NCBI RefSeq assembly: GCF_963576675.1
Contig: NC_088913.1
Location: 2,299,001-2,363,000 of the forward strand
Length of the DNA stretch: 64,000 nucleotides
Direction: 5' to 3'
Source: Euphorbia lathyris
Lineage: Eukaryota > Streptophyta > Magnoliopsida > Malpighiales > Euphorbiaceae
This document shows, piece after piece, positions 33,051-44,394 of this stretch. Position 1 is the first letter of the stretch. Each line of letters opens with the position of its first letter. A program made the translations under genes and the position numbers. The notes under the pieces were generated by a model that was given only the letters and a program-made list of their open reading frames with translations, did not search any database and was not told where the DNA came from.

Positions 33051-35120
33051 TGTTGGGGTTTAGTGTCCTATAGTCAATTGTTGTAGGATACAAACTTAAT
33101 GTAAATGAATTGTTCTTTATATCATTTGTTTTAATGAGATATATGTTTTATAACTATATAAAGGCAATCCCTTTTAAGCACTAAATAAAGTCTAATAAAA
33201 GGAAATCCGTAAGTTTGTTTAAAGTGATTATAAAGTGTTCATACAAGCATGAAGTGAGACAAAACTTTATAATAAACTAATAAACTTAAAACCACCCCAA
33301 GTCAAGTGATATATTTAGGATTGATATATCACAGTTGAGACTTGTATGTAACAATGTCTTCTGTCCGACAGAAAGCTGATCTCACAAGCTTCACATATAT
33401 AGATATCTGGACAGTTACATAGATCCGGTGAAACGTTGTTCATTAGGATTGGGGATCCGACTTGAGATAACAGGATGGATAGATTCATCCTTGTCAACTG
33501 TTCATCTCATTGGTATTAATAGGTATAACTAATCCTCAGACTCAAAGGAATGTTAATTGGTCATCCTGAATTACTGAATGTGAGACTTTGATCCTGTGGT
33601 CCCACGATCCTTAACAGAGATGACTCTAGGGTGTGAACTGCAAAGGTTGGGTGTCACAGGAAGTAATTTCAGGGTAGTTATACATTGGATTGAGCATTTA
33701 TCACTCCCGATTAATGGGAGATACATCCAAGGATCGCTTGTGGAAGACTCGACTCTAAACCCTTGCAAGGTGATAGCTTAAGAGTAGAAATTCGGATTTC
33801 ACTTAACCTATCTTTTTGGGTTGACTCGGCCAATAACAAGTAAAACGAACGTCTCGCTATATGTGACTTGACATTACCCATAGTCATAAGATTCAGTTCA
33901 AGGATGTAGTTGATAAAGGATCGTATTATACCGTAACTAATACGGAAGGGTTAACGACAGAATCAACCTGTCTTCTTAACGGACTCTGGGGGAATGATTA
34001 CGGACTTGCCAATAACATACTCTGTACATCATTCCGTTATGCAAGGGATTAAATATAATTCTTGAAGAAATTAATTTAATAGGTTGCATACGGCCAGAAG
34101 TAGTAAGGACCTAATGGATCACGCATAAGACTTGGAACCAAAAGAGAGATGGATATGATTAATAGATGGAAGCCCAATTAAGCCCAGTAAGGCCCAAATA
34201 CTAGGAGGGGGCCGAAATTTATATATGTTAGTAAGGAATTAATTTTTATTCCATTAATCCTAATTAGATTAGGATTATGAATTAAATTAATTAAGAGATA
34301 ATTTAATTAGGAGTTTTAATTAGATTAATATTCTCCTATTATTATCCAATTATGTTATTTATTATTATCCTAAATATATTAGATATATAGTGAGATAATA
34401 ATTAGGAATCCTTTTCCGAATTTGATTCTTATTAAGTAACCTATTCCTATCTAACTAGGGTTTAGATACAAGCTAATATATATACCCCTCCCCTAATGAA
34501 TTTCGACTAATGCACATATCCCTCCCCACTTGTGATTTTCGAAATTGCTTAAGAGAGAGAGAAAAGAATTCTATTCCCAAGTTCGTGAACAAGAATTCAT
34601 ACGGCATTCCATCGATTGATTAATCTTATTCATCCCTCTTTCTCTTTGATCTTGTGTTGGTTTATTAGAGGCAATCTATTTTGGTTGCATCTCATAAGGG
34701 TTGATTCTAACTTAATCTCACCGTGTTCACGAAAGAAGGAAAAACAATCAAAAGGGAGAAATTCGTTTTTCTTCGCCTACATCAGGTCAGTTCACTATTT
34801 CGAGGATTCTCGGAGATTGAACCGTCGGATCGTCGCGATTTTTGGACAGTAGCTTCTAGACATATTCTTCCACGTTTCCACCGAAGGGATTGTCGTTTGG
34901 AGGTCTGGAAGGTCTGTTTCGGATAGGGGCAGATTGGTAAACAGTTTACATCTCCTTTGAAGTTGTGGGCACTTCGTTTGCAACGGTAGATTGATCATCG
35001 AAAGGTATTTCTTCTTATCCCTCTTTATATGAAATAACGATTAACAGATCCTATGGTTAAAAGGAAGTAGGCTAAAATTTTTATATTTCCGCTGCTATAC
35101 CTTAGCCTTAATTTCCTTCA
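33051..35120 (+). mobile_element. Solo LTR C, Angela-type, opposite strand, in A gag
   Basis: TGTTGGGG (33051) to TTTCCTTCA (35120), flanked by the perfect 5-bp duplication TGTTG at 33046-33050 and 35121-35125. It is the only Angela LTR on the plus strand. At 2070 bp it exceeds the other copies (1834-1856 bp), with most of the extra sequence around 34560-34960 near the 3' end. It interrupts A gag. Confidence 0.92.
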
Positions 35121-35125
35121 TGTTG

Positions 35126-35267
35126 CCTGAATGAAATTTTTCATTTTGTTCTTCCAAAAGGTATAGTTAGACCCGAAGAACAGAGGAGGCCGAGTAATGG
35201 ACAGTCCCTCAGGTAAAATCTGAGTTGTCTGATTTCCTGCGAGGAAACGAGTGCTGTTCTCAGCCAT
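35126..35267 (-). pseudogene. Element A: first gag codons
   Basis: ATG at 35267 (MAENSTRFLAGNQ), reading to a YTFWKNKMKNFIQ segment at the C insertion. It lies 48 nt inside the A primer binding site. It belongs with the segment starting at 33045. Confidence 0.8.
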
Positions 35268-35316
35268 TGTGGGGATCAACTCAAGGTAGTTATACCTTGC
35301 TCAGTGAGCTTGGAAA

Positions 35317-35330
35317 GCTCTGATACCACT
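35317..35330 (-). other. Primer binding site of element A
   Basis: The minus-strand AGTGGTATCAGAGC directly follows the LTR end CCAACA and matches initiator Met-tRNA. Confidence 0.9.
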
Positions 35331-36665
35331 TGTTGGTCCCTTATAACGTGTCAAGTTTAGTTCCAAGGGGGGGGATAGGAACTATTTAAAATTTTGTCCG
35401 TTAAGGCTGACTTCTTTTCTTAAGAAAAGGTTTACACATCGGCGCTAAGTAGTTTAAGACACAAGCTTAGTCAACTTGTGACTAAGTCTGCTTCTTTCCT
35501 TGAGTCAGGAGATAGCACTTAGAGTCTATTCCTGAACTCAGCTTCTTAGTGCACTCAACTCAGCGTGAGTTCGTTACTTAGTCAGTTTTATAGCAAGCAA
35601 TATATAAAGGAGTTTAAGGGTTAGAAAGATGTTACTCAGCAGACATATCCTGGTTCGGCCTCTCCGTCTACGTCCAGTCCCCGGAACGCGTTCCGAGCTT
35701 TTTGAATTCTCTACTAAGCTCTTTAAAGGTAGAGCACGAAACCTTTTACAATAGAAGCTGAGTATACAAGAGTACCTTTCTCTATACCTCTACTCACTCC
35801 TATATCTACCGCTGAGTACTATAACCGAGTACTCAGCCTCTCCTTTCTATTCTTCTAGAAATGATAAAGTGTTTGTCCTAAACAACAATTGCTAAGACAC
35901 TTTAGATGAATTGAAATCACTCTAGACTTTACCACAATGATTAGAAATTGGTGTAAGATTTTTTCTTTGCTTTTCTCACAGAACTTCAAGTGTGGATTTG
36001 GTCAGCGTTTCGACTAGTTGAAGATCTGCATCGATTGAAGCAAATGAGAGGCCTTTATATAGTGACACTTCAAGCACCGGTAATTTCAAATTTCGAAATA
36101 ACCGTTGGAGGCAAACGGCTTCCTGTCATTGTCACTCTGGACGTGCTCAGTGTCGTTGGCCAATGGGATTCTTGCATCTTCTATCTTCGTTAGTGCTCAG
36201 CAGCTTTTCGTCCGATAAACAGAATGATTCGACATTTATGGCAAAGTCTTCCAGACAGCTTCCTGCGCCTTTTGAACTTTACCCAAAGTAGAAATACTTT
36301 GTCTAGAAGTTGGTTCTTGTCTGCCACTGACTTGTACTTCTTGTTGTTCCACTCAGCAGCTTCGTCTTGAATCAATTGGTAGAAGGCTTCTCGATCCTTC
36401 TTCATGTTGAGCTTGAACTTTGTTTAGAAGGACCGCGTTTTGAATTCTTGGGCCGTGTGGTCTTGATCTGTTGACTTGGGCTTGACTTCCATTTATGGGC
36501 CGTTGGACTTAATGTCTTAATGTCTTATAAACAATAAACTCAACATTGAACAAACACATTAGTATGAATAAATCAAAGCATTTAAATTTAATGCGTTAGA
36601 ATATTTTTTATCATTTACTTAAATAATTTTGTCAAATCAAAATCATGTGGAAAGGTGTTTCAACA
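35331..36665 (-). repeat. 5' LTR of SIRE-type element A
   Basis: 1335 bp, minus-strand TGTTGAAACACC (36665) to GGGACCAACA (35331). CTATATAAAGG at about 36053-36062 on the minus strand is a good TATA box. Beyond 36665 the E LTR sequence begins at once with AACTCC, so A landed in the E 5' LTR. The A 3' LTR is missing, so no pair can be compared. Confidence 0.85.
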
Positions 36666-37444
36666 AACTCCAATTAGATAGGTTAAGTGAAATCTGTATT
36701 TCAAGTCTTAAGCTATCACCTTGCAAGGATTTAGAGTCAAGTCTTCCACAAGCGATCCTTGGACGTATCTCCCATTTATCGGCAGTGACAAATGTTCAAT
36801 CCAATGTATAACTTTCCTGCAATTACTTCCTGTGATACCCAACGTCTGCCGTTCACACCCCAGAGTCATCTCTGTTATGGATCGTGTTACAACAGGATCA
36901 AAGCATCACATTCCATAATCCAGAATCACTAATTAACATTCCTTTGAGTCTGAGGATTACTTATACCTATTCATACCAATGAGATGAACAGGTGACAAGG
37001 ATAAATCTACCCATCCTGTTATCTCAAGTCGGGTCCCCAATCCTAATGAACTCCCTTTCATTGGATCCATGTAACTGTCCAGATATCTGCATATCTGAAG
37101 CTTGTGAGATCAGCTTTCTGTCTCGACAGAAGACATTGTTACATGCAAGTCTCAACAGTGATATGTCAATCCTATTTATAAACATATTACTTGACTTGGG
37201 GTAGTTTTAAGTTTATTAGTTTATTACAAAGTTTCGTCTCACTTCATGCTTGTATGAACACTTTATAATCACTTTAAACAAACTTAGGGATTTCCTTTTA
37301 TTAGATTTATTTAGTTCTTAAAAGAGGTTGCCTTTATATAGTTATGAAACCATATCTTATTAAAAACAAATAACATAAAGAACACTTCATTTATATTTAG
37401 TTCATATCCTAGAACAATTTTCTATAAGACACTAAACCCCAACA
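36666..37444 (-). repeat. 5' LTR of element E, outer part
   Basis: Collinear with 16395-17174 of the E 3' LTR, with about 17 differences over 780 bp by eye. It starts TGTTGGGGTTTAGTG at 37444 and is followed by CCTAT (37445-37449), the same 5 bp that lies beyond the 3' LTR at 15336-15340. The inner part of this LTR, its primer site and the first part of the leader were deleted. Confidence 0.9.
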
Positions 37445-37485
37445 CCTATCCACCTGATTAGCACCTAGCATTTTTTACAACCTTA
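37445..37485. mobile_element. Older MITE with CGCCTAGGC-type words, right part
   Basis: CCTATCCACCTGATTAGCACCTAGC continues the element broken at 15340. From 37486 to 37765 nothing is recognised. Confidence 0.5.
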
Positions 37486-37782
37486 CTCTTGACCATTGAA
37501 TCATTTAACTCGTGCAATTGGGATGATAATTAGACAACTTAACTGAGTAGACGTATTCACGTGCTGCTTGCCTGTTTGATCTATTCAGTCTAATGGACCG
37601 AATTTGAACAATAAAATTTGATAGGTCCACCAAACTACCGATTTTTCTAAAGGATATAAGATTTATAAAAATAGGATGGAGAGACTCAATCCGACTTGCT
37701 TTATTAATATTAATTATATATTTTATATTTTTATATATTAAATATATGTTTTAAATATAGTGTTTAAGTTTTATCATTAAAA

Positions 37783-37925
37783 CTGATTAAGGTTGAGTTG
37801 AGTGGTTAAGGATCGCAAGTCACTTAATCTCAATCTCGAGTTCGAGTCTTATTGTACATAAAATGCTTTACCTAAAGGGTGTATGACGAGTCTCGAATCG
37901 AGAAATTAAACAAACTATATAAAAA
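37783..37925 (+). mobile_element. tRNA-derived SINE with 17-bp TSD
   Basis: An A-box-like GAGTTGAGTGGTTAAGG and a B-box-like GAGTTCGAGTC are spaced as in tRNA-derived RNA polymerase III promoters, and the element ends in an A-rich tail. The duplication AAGTTTTATCATTAAAA is perfect at 37766-37782 and 37926-37942, typical of LINE-mediated insertion. Confidence 0.82.
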
Positions 37926-37942
37926 AAGTTTTATCATTAAAA

Positions 37943-38506
37943 TTATTATTTTATATATAGCTTATTTGGATTGGGTTTAAATTTGATTTTAAGATCGGGC
38001 TTAGTCTTACCCAAGGCTATCTAAATTGACAACAGGTTGGATTGGGTTTGGATTGAGCATTAAAAAAAATGATTAATTACACTGACATTCAGATTTGAAA
38101 AATTATTTACAACTATATCAAGTACTAATTTAAATAATATCAAATTAAGAAAATCATTGTTTTTCATATATTTTAAGAACTACATTTCATGAATTATGGG
38201 TCTAAGATATATTTTTAAGGTATAGGATTTATGGATTGAGGTCTAAAATTTATAAATTAAAATATAAAATCATACTTTATTTGTGATATATAGAAAATAA
38301 TGACATATTGAGAATTAAGTTTTGTCATATGATTTAATTATAATTTTATAATCATATATAATTTTCATATAAATAGCTCTAAAAAAAATCTGTTTGGCCC
38401 GGCCTTAGGCTGAACAAGTCTAGCTAAGAGGACTCATTTGACACTATTATCATTTGGGGCAAGTTACATATTTGTCATGATTAGACTAATTATTTAAACT
38501 GATTTT
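37943..38506. other. AT-rich intergenic
   Basis: No gene. The segment 38080-38370 (TTTAAGAACTA, ATTTATAAATT, AAAATCATA phrases) resembles 51010-51260 and is probably an uncharacterised repeat. Confidence 0.4.
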
Positions 38507-38511
38507 ATATG

Positions 38512-39787
38512 TGTCACACCCGACCCTAGACGACCTCAATCGGCATCGGGCGTGAAATAGAAAGATCATAATCAACACTTAGGAGTCTCCAATTTATCCC
38601 AATATCATAATATCATATTATATTACAATTGAAAATACCAAAGTTCTAACCATAATTCTAACAATAAGCAGCTAACTTCCAAACCTCGCCTAATCGGTCG
38701 GTAACCTTCTCTATATCTTGTACTTTATCACCTAAAAACATTAAAACATTTAAAAACGTGAGACAAAAATCTCAGTAAGAAACTATCATCCATAAAAACC
38801 AATTTTACTTAACATAGCTACATATATACATTTATAAAGGGATTTAATCAAAACTTTATAAAATATACTCAAAACTTAAGTTTATAAGATATTTATCAAA
38901 ATCTTATAAAATATACTCAAAACTTAAGTTTATAAGATAAAATTTGTGTATGTGTATCCATCTTCGAATTCCACCCGTGTAGATCATAACATCAATCATA
39001 ACAATATCGAGATATCTCATTTATATCTCGTTCCTTGCCTAACAGTTAGGACTACCAGCCGTGCACTCTGGCCATACCGCCATTAGATATGGTCTTACAA
39101 CTTACAACTCCTACCCCGGGCAATCCTAGATGGACAAAACCATTTTATCTTTCGAAATATCACAACTCATAAAAATCATATATGGATTTAAATCCAAAAT
39201 AATAACAACAATAACCGCAACATATTTCTCAATCTAAAACCAATTCGTAAGAAATCATCAAATTCACTTTTATTCAATATATATATACATTGAAACCAAA
39301 AACATATATGTATATATGTAAATCAACCAAATTAAGCCTTAAATTCTGTCTAAGACGTTTCCCCTTCAAACACTTCCGAAACTCAAAAACTCTTCGGTTA
39401 GGATTTAGATCTATATATAAAGATGCTATGTTTTAAATTTCAAGTGATTCGGACGGTCAAATTTCCGTAAATCAAAGAAACGATGGAGAAACAGTTCAGA
39501 GAAAATTGATAAATAAAAAAGAAAAGAAAAAGAAAAGAAAGGAGATATGATCACTGCCTGACGAATTTGAGATATATATCTCAAATATATAAAATATCAG
39601 ATTTGGTCCTTCATCGTTCTATAATCTTTTAAAAATTATTCTAAACTTTTAATTTACACATAAAATCATCAAATTAATCCCAAACTTTTCCTATAGCACC
39701 AAATTAATATCTATACCCAATAATTATAATATATATATATATTAATACCAAGGTATAAATTCTATAAATTTAGACACAGAGGTGACA
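38512..39787 (-). mobile_element. Solo LTR, gypsy/chromovirus-like
   Basis: Ends TGTCACACCC and GAGGTGACA, flanked by a perfect ATATG duplication (38507-38511 and 39788-39792). It is 1276 bp. A short inverted pair (CATCGGGCG / CGACC-type) lies at its left end. On the minus strand GGTAGGAGTTG...AAGACCATATCTAATGGCGGTATGG resembles chromovirus LTR wording. No coding DNA. Confidence 0.82.
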
Positions 39788-39934
39788 ATATGGAATTTTC
39801 TCAATCATTTGTTGTACATTTATTTTATATACTCATATAAAATTTATAGATAACATAATACAATTATGATACAATAAATTCGAATTACAATGATCAATAG
39901 ATTTATATTTTAGAAAAATTCTTATAATAAATAA

Positions 39935-41702
39935 AGATATGCTTATAATCAATTGAATTAAATTTCTAAATAGTTTTCAAAAACTTCATTTTTATTTTTA
40001 GTAGAACTCAATTCAATTGAAAATTTGTTTAAATTTCTAAACAAATAATAATAATAGTAATAAAATAAATACGTGTCTAAATTTTATAAGTGACATGGTA
40101 GCCATCATGTGACGTGTATGTGCCCCGGGACACCATCAATCTTTTAATATGGCATTTAGTAATTTTATAATAACTGTCTTTTGTGTCTATTCAATATTTT
40201 AGTTGTTTGTATATACAACTCATCGAAAATGATTTTATTAAAATCAGATATAAAATCAGACCGAGTTTTCTTTCCTATCTAGGGTCATTCATCTTTTTTT
40301 ATATACAAGGATCATTCATCTTATTCTTAGATAACTCATCATATAATCTTAGTCCGTCGTTGAATATATATTATAATCTACCATAAGAGGGTTTTTCATT
40401 TAAAACTTTGTCACTAAATTTTATACAAATAAGTTTACCTTTTAAATACTAAATAGAAAAGGTAATATTTTCAAATGTAAGAATATTATTAATTAACTAC
40501 TTTTTTTTGTCCGTGCAATACACAGATTCATCCTTAGCATATGTATATATTAATTTTTTTTATATAATTTAATAATTAAAATTAATTACACAAAGTGTTT
40601 CTAAATGAAATTTTAATATTTTATTTCGCATTTTCTTGAAATAATATATTAAACTAACTTGATCATTTAAAAAAACAAATTATATCATATCCTTATTTCC
40701 ACATAAAATTACATAAAATATCAATATATTGCAATAAAAAAATTGAAGAATTAATATAATAATATATTCTCTATTAAAGTCATAATCATTTTCTTCTTCA
40801 ATTTAGCTTGGAAAATAAACTTATTTTTCAATTTTAGCTTGCAAGATTAATTTTTAAAACTAAATTTGACGTGATAAAACTAAATATAAAATGTATCATT
40901 ATGCAATCAATTATGTGCTAAAATATGATACCGAAGCTTTAAAACACTATTTAGACTATCATATATAAAAAAATGTTATTTTGTACCATCTAACTTATTA
41001 TTTTATAACATTAGCAGAAGCTAGTGTATAATATATATAAAAATTTATTTTTTTAGAATAACCTGAAGAACGAATATTTATAGTTGTTGTCCATTAAATA
41101 AAATCAGATTAAGCAATTGCAGAATTTTCGGAGATAAATTAGTTTCTTCAATAAGTAAAAAGATCATAAAAACTCAAAATACGACACTCCGCTATTACAA
41201 ACAATAACATCTTGAAACAAAAATCTCCTTAATGGGATCATGTAATTTAAGAAGGACATGTGTAAATAGAAAGAGTGTGGGTAAATGATATTAACAAAAT
41301 AAATATAAGAAATTCAGTAATCAATACACACTCAACTGTTGTAATTTAATTGAGCAAAATAACATATGTGTAAGGAAAACTAACTAGAAACTCTTTCGCA
41401 AAAAAATAATAAAGAAAAAAATAATTCCGAAATATTAAAATACAAATCAGATTGGCTTTTACCGAAGAAAACTGATAGTAAGATTCCATTTTTACCTGCA
41501 TACGTGTGGTAGAAATATTATCTCAAAAATCTATTGGTCTTCCAAATTTTTTTGAAAGTGATTATCTTCAATTTTAATTCAGAACATATAAGGTGTTGTT
41601 TGCGAACTCATTTTTTCAAATCTACGCTTAGTATTACCAAAAAAAAAATCTACACTTAGTAAAAAAAAAGTGATTAAGCTTTAATCTTTTAAAACCAACA
41701 TT
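39935..41702. repeat. Duplicated segment, copy 1
   Basis: 1.77 kb of AT-rich DNA that aligns end to end with 44395-46156, starting at AGATATGCTTATAATC and ending around CTTAGTAAAAAAA. There are few differences by eye. It has no convincing ORF (the 67-codon frame at 40183 recurs at 44651 simply because it is duplicated). It is probably a non-autonomous element or local duplication. Confidence 0.8.
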
Positions 41703-42492
41703 AAGCCCTTGTTTGGGAGGGGGTTAATAGAAATAAATGGGAATAATGGAAGGTTAAATATCAAGTTAACCTTGTTTGAGAGTTGTTTTTTTAGAGTAAA
41801 TAAAGGTTAATGGAAGTGATACAGATTAAAGCCGTCTAAGAGTTTTAATCATAAACTCATAAAGATATTTCTTCTCTAGCTAAACTAGAAGGAGTTAATC
41901 CCGGGTCTTACGGACTAAATCCATAGGAAATCAAAGATTCCCCATTGTTGAAGGTTTCAAACCTTAACAAAAGCTTCACAAAGAAGATGATTAATTTGTA
42001 TTTGATAAAAGTTTAAACATTACAAAGAGAAAAAGATGAATTTATATCATCTCAAAAACCTAATTGCCAAATTACATAAAAGGGAAAATTACATAACTAA
42101 TTAAAATATAAAGGTAATGGTAAATTGGGTTAAATATAAAGGGGTGGCATTGATTGTAACTAGGGAGTGGCATGAGTTGTAAATAAGGAGTGGCAGGATT
42201 GTAATTAAGGAAGAAGCTAGAGTAAGGAGCAAGTTCCTTAAAATGAAGGTACGCGGAGCGTGCCCACTCTAAGCCCCGCTATGTGACCTCCTGGACTTCT
42301 CTGCGGATCAGTATTCAAACTACGCGGAGCGTGGGTTGGCTGCTGAACTCTTCTCCGAATCAAACCTCCATTTCCCTTTCCCTGTAAGATAAATTTTAAT
42401 AGAAGTTTGTTCTGGTTTTTATACTTGAAATTTTGAATTTTTTGTTTTAATTTAAAACACATTTTTATTAATCCCTTCCATTTTTAAACTTA
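41703..42492. mobile_element. MITE-like ends around an LTR-like insert
   Basis: The left end CCCTTGTTTGGGAGGGGGTTAAT and the right end ATTAATCCCTTCCATT look like one MITE, interrupted at about 41819-42390. The insert begins TGATACAGATTAAAG and carries CTAGAAGGAGTTAATCCCGGG, GTGGCATTGATTGTAA and TACGCGGAGCGTG. It is the reverse complement of wording at 54309-54995, so both belong to one repeat family. Confidence 0.55.
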
Positions 42493-44077
42493 GGGGACGT
42501 TTGGTTCAAACATTGGAATCGGAATCGGAGTTTTACGGAATCGGAATCGGAATGACTATTTAATTCATATGTTTGGTTTAATTCGGAATCGGAATTCGGT
42601 TATTTTTAGGATCGTTTGGTTCAAATTTCGGAATTGGAATCGGAATCAAAATGGAACAAAATTAATTTTTTTTCAAACTAATAAATTTTTTATTAGATAA
42701 TATAATAAGATATTATATTAATGTATGATTTAATATATCATATTTTATATAATATATGTTTGAAAAAAAAATCTATATGTTAAAAAATCTATTATTATGG
42801 ATATATGGGTAGTTATTGGAAGCAATACTGCTTAGCAGTATATAAAATCTAAGCAAATCGTGAGTTCTAAAAAAAAAAATTGACAAAATATAACAAAATC
42901 TAAAACGTGGGATTTATTTATTTTTTTGTTTAAATTAAAAGGGAATGAGAACAGTGGCGAATCCAGGATTTGAGGGGGGCCAAAACTCTATGTAAAAAAA
43001 ATTTAGACAAAATAACATTAATTGAAAAAAATATACTTTAATACATAATTGCTATTCGATACAAAATGTCTTAAAATTAAAAAAAACTTCTAATGCTGAG
43101 CAGAACGACGATTACGATGTAGTAATTGACATCTACGATCTGTCATACCTTGAAAACGATACAAAATATTGCCATTAAGGATTTCAATTAAGAATAAGCT
43201 ATCACACTAACTAACAATTAAAAACAAACTAACTAATTCACAATTGAATGAATACTAAATATGATTGGAGATCTCCATTTGATATAAAAGAAATCCAATG
43301 CAATTAAGGTTTATTGGAAAAGTTTGAACCTAAAGTTTGTCATTCCATTTTAACCTAAAATTAAGAATAACAATTAAGTTTAAACTATCAAACTAACTAA
43401 CAATTAACAGAAAACTAACTAATTCACAATGTCCATTAACCTAAAATTAATTTAATCTAACATTTAATTTAACCTAAAATTTAAAGGAAAAAAAAAACTA
43501 AACTAACCTTATCCAACTTGGAGAGACAATGGCGGCCAGATAGGAGAGGAGGCGACGCTGCTGGACGGAGGAAGAGTTGGTGCCGCCGCGTGAGAGAGAG
43601 GAGGGCGAGATCGGCGAGTAGAAACGCGAGAGAGAAGAGAAGAAGAGCTGTGCGTGCGGCGTTTCTGGAACTGGAAGGAAGAAAGAAAAGAAGGAATGCA
43701 CGCGTAAGGAGAAGAAGCACGTGCTGTGCTGTTCTGATTTTTAAGTAAATCATAAACCAAAACGACGTCGTTTTGGTTGGAACCAAAACGACGTCGTTTT
43801 GGGAAAAAAAAATTTCCCGGATGAAAGGGGGGGGGGGGGGGGGAGGGTCAAAGGGGGCATTTGCCCCCCTCCCCCCCCCCCCCCCCCCCCCCTAAATCCG
43901 CCCCTGGATGGGAATGAAATTTAATTGATGGCAAGGGAGGAGAGAATCAATGATTCCTATAAATAAGGGAATGTGATTCCCATTCTTGATTAAAATGGTG
44001 AAGCCAAACATTAAGAAAGGGAATGAACCATTGTCATTCCCATTCCTTATTATACAATTGTCTAACCAAACACCCCC
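42493..44077. mobile_element. PIF/Harbinger-like MITE with TTA TSD, interrupted
   Basis: Ends GGGGACGTTTGGTT and AACCAAACACCCCC flanked by TTA (42490-42492 and 44078-44080), as in Tourist-like elements. Internal GGAATCGGAATCGG repeats. It is split by the hAT element at 42952-43906. Confidence 0.7.
42952..43906. mobile_element. hAT-like element with G17 and C22 runs
   Basis: Ends CAGTGGCGAATCCAGG and CCTAAATCCGCCCCTG. Flanking 8 bp AATGAGAA and GATGGGAA match at six positions. Inside the right end are a 17-G run (43827-43843) and a 22-C run (43871-43892), and two copies of the 20-bp palindrome CCAAAACGACGTCGTTTTGG (43757-43776, 43783-43802). Overlapping Ser/Arg-rich frames at 43481-43786 are not supported as genes. 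No transposase was found. Confidence 0.7.
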
Positions 44078-44394
44078 TTAAAGATAATTGGTGGTTTCTG
44101 AAAGACAACTTTTAAAATGCTAAATTTCCAATTTTAAAATTTAATTCCAAACGGTTACAACATTGAAAATTGTGATTTCCATATTTAAAATTTTATTTCC
44201 GAACGGCTTAAAAATGCTGAGTTGTTAAATCATCATGATTTTGAACTATTATAAACTATTAAAGTTAAAGAGTTAATTTGCAAAAATAAATTATTAAGGT
44301 ATTTCATCCTTAGTATCGAAAGTTAAATAACTTAATTACGAGTTTAACTATTTAATTAAGTACAGTGTCAAGCTTTCAAAAAATCATTCAATAG

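Noticed and set aside
35990..36193. 67-codon ORF near 36000 and its neighbour at 36190-36405
   Set aside because: Both lie inside the SIRE LTR of element A, over its TATA box region.
43481..43786. Overlapping Ser/Arg-rich ORFs on both strands
   Set aside because: Four overlapping frames in a short GC-rich subterminal region of a hAT element; no transposase motifs.
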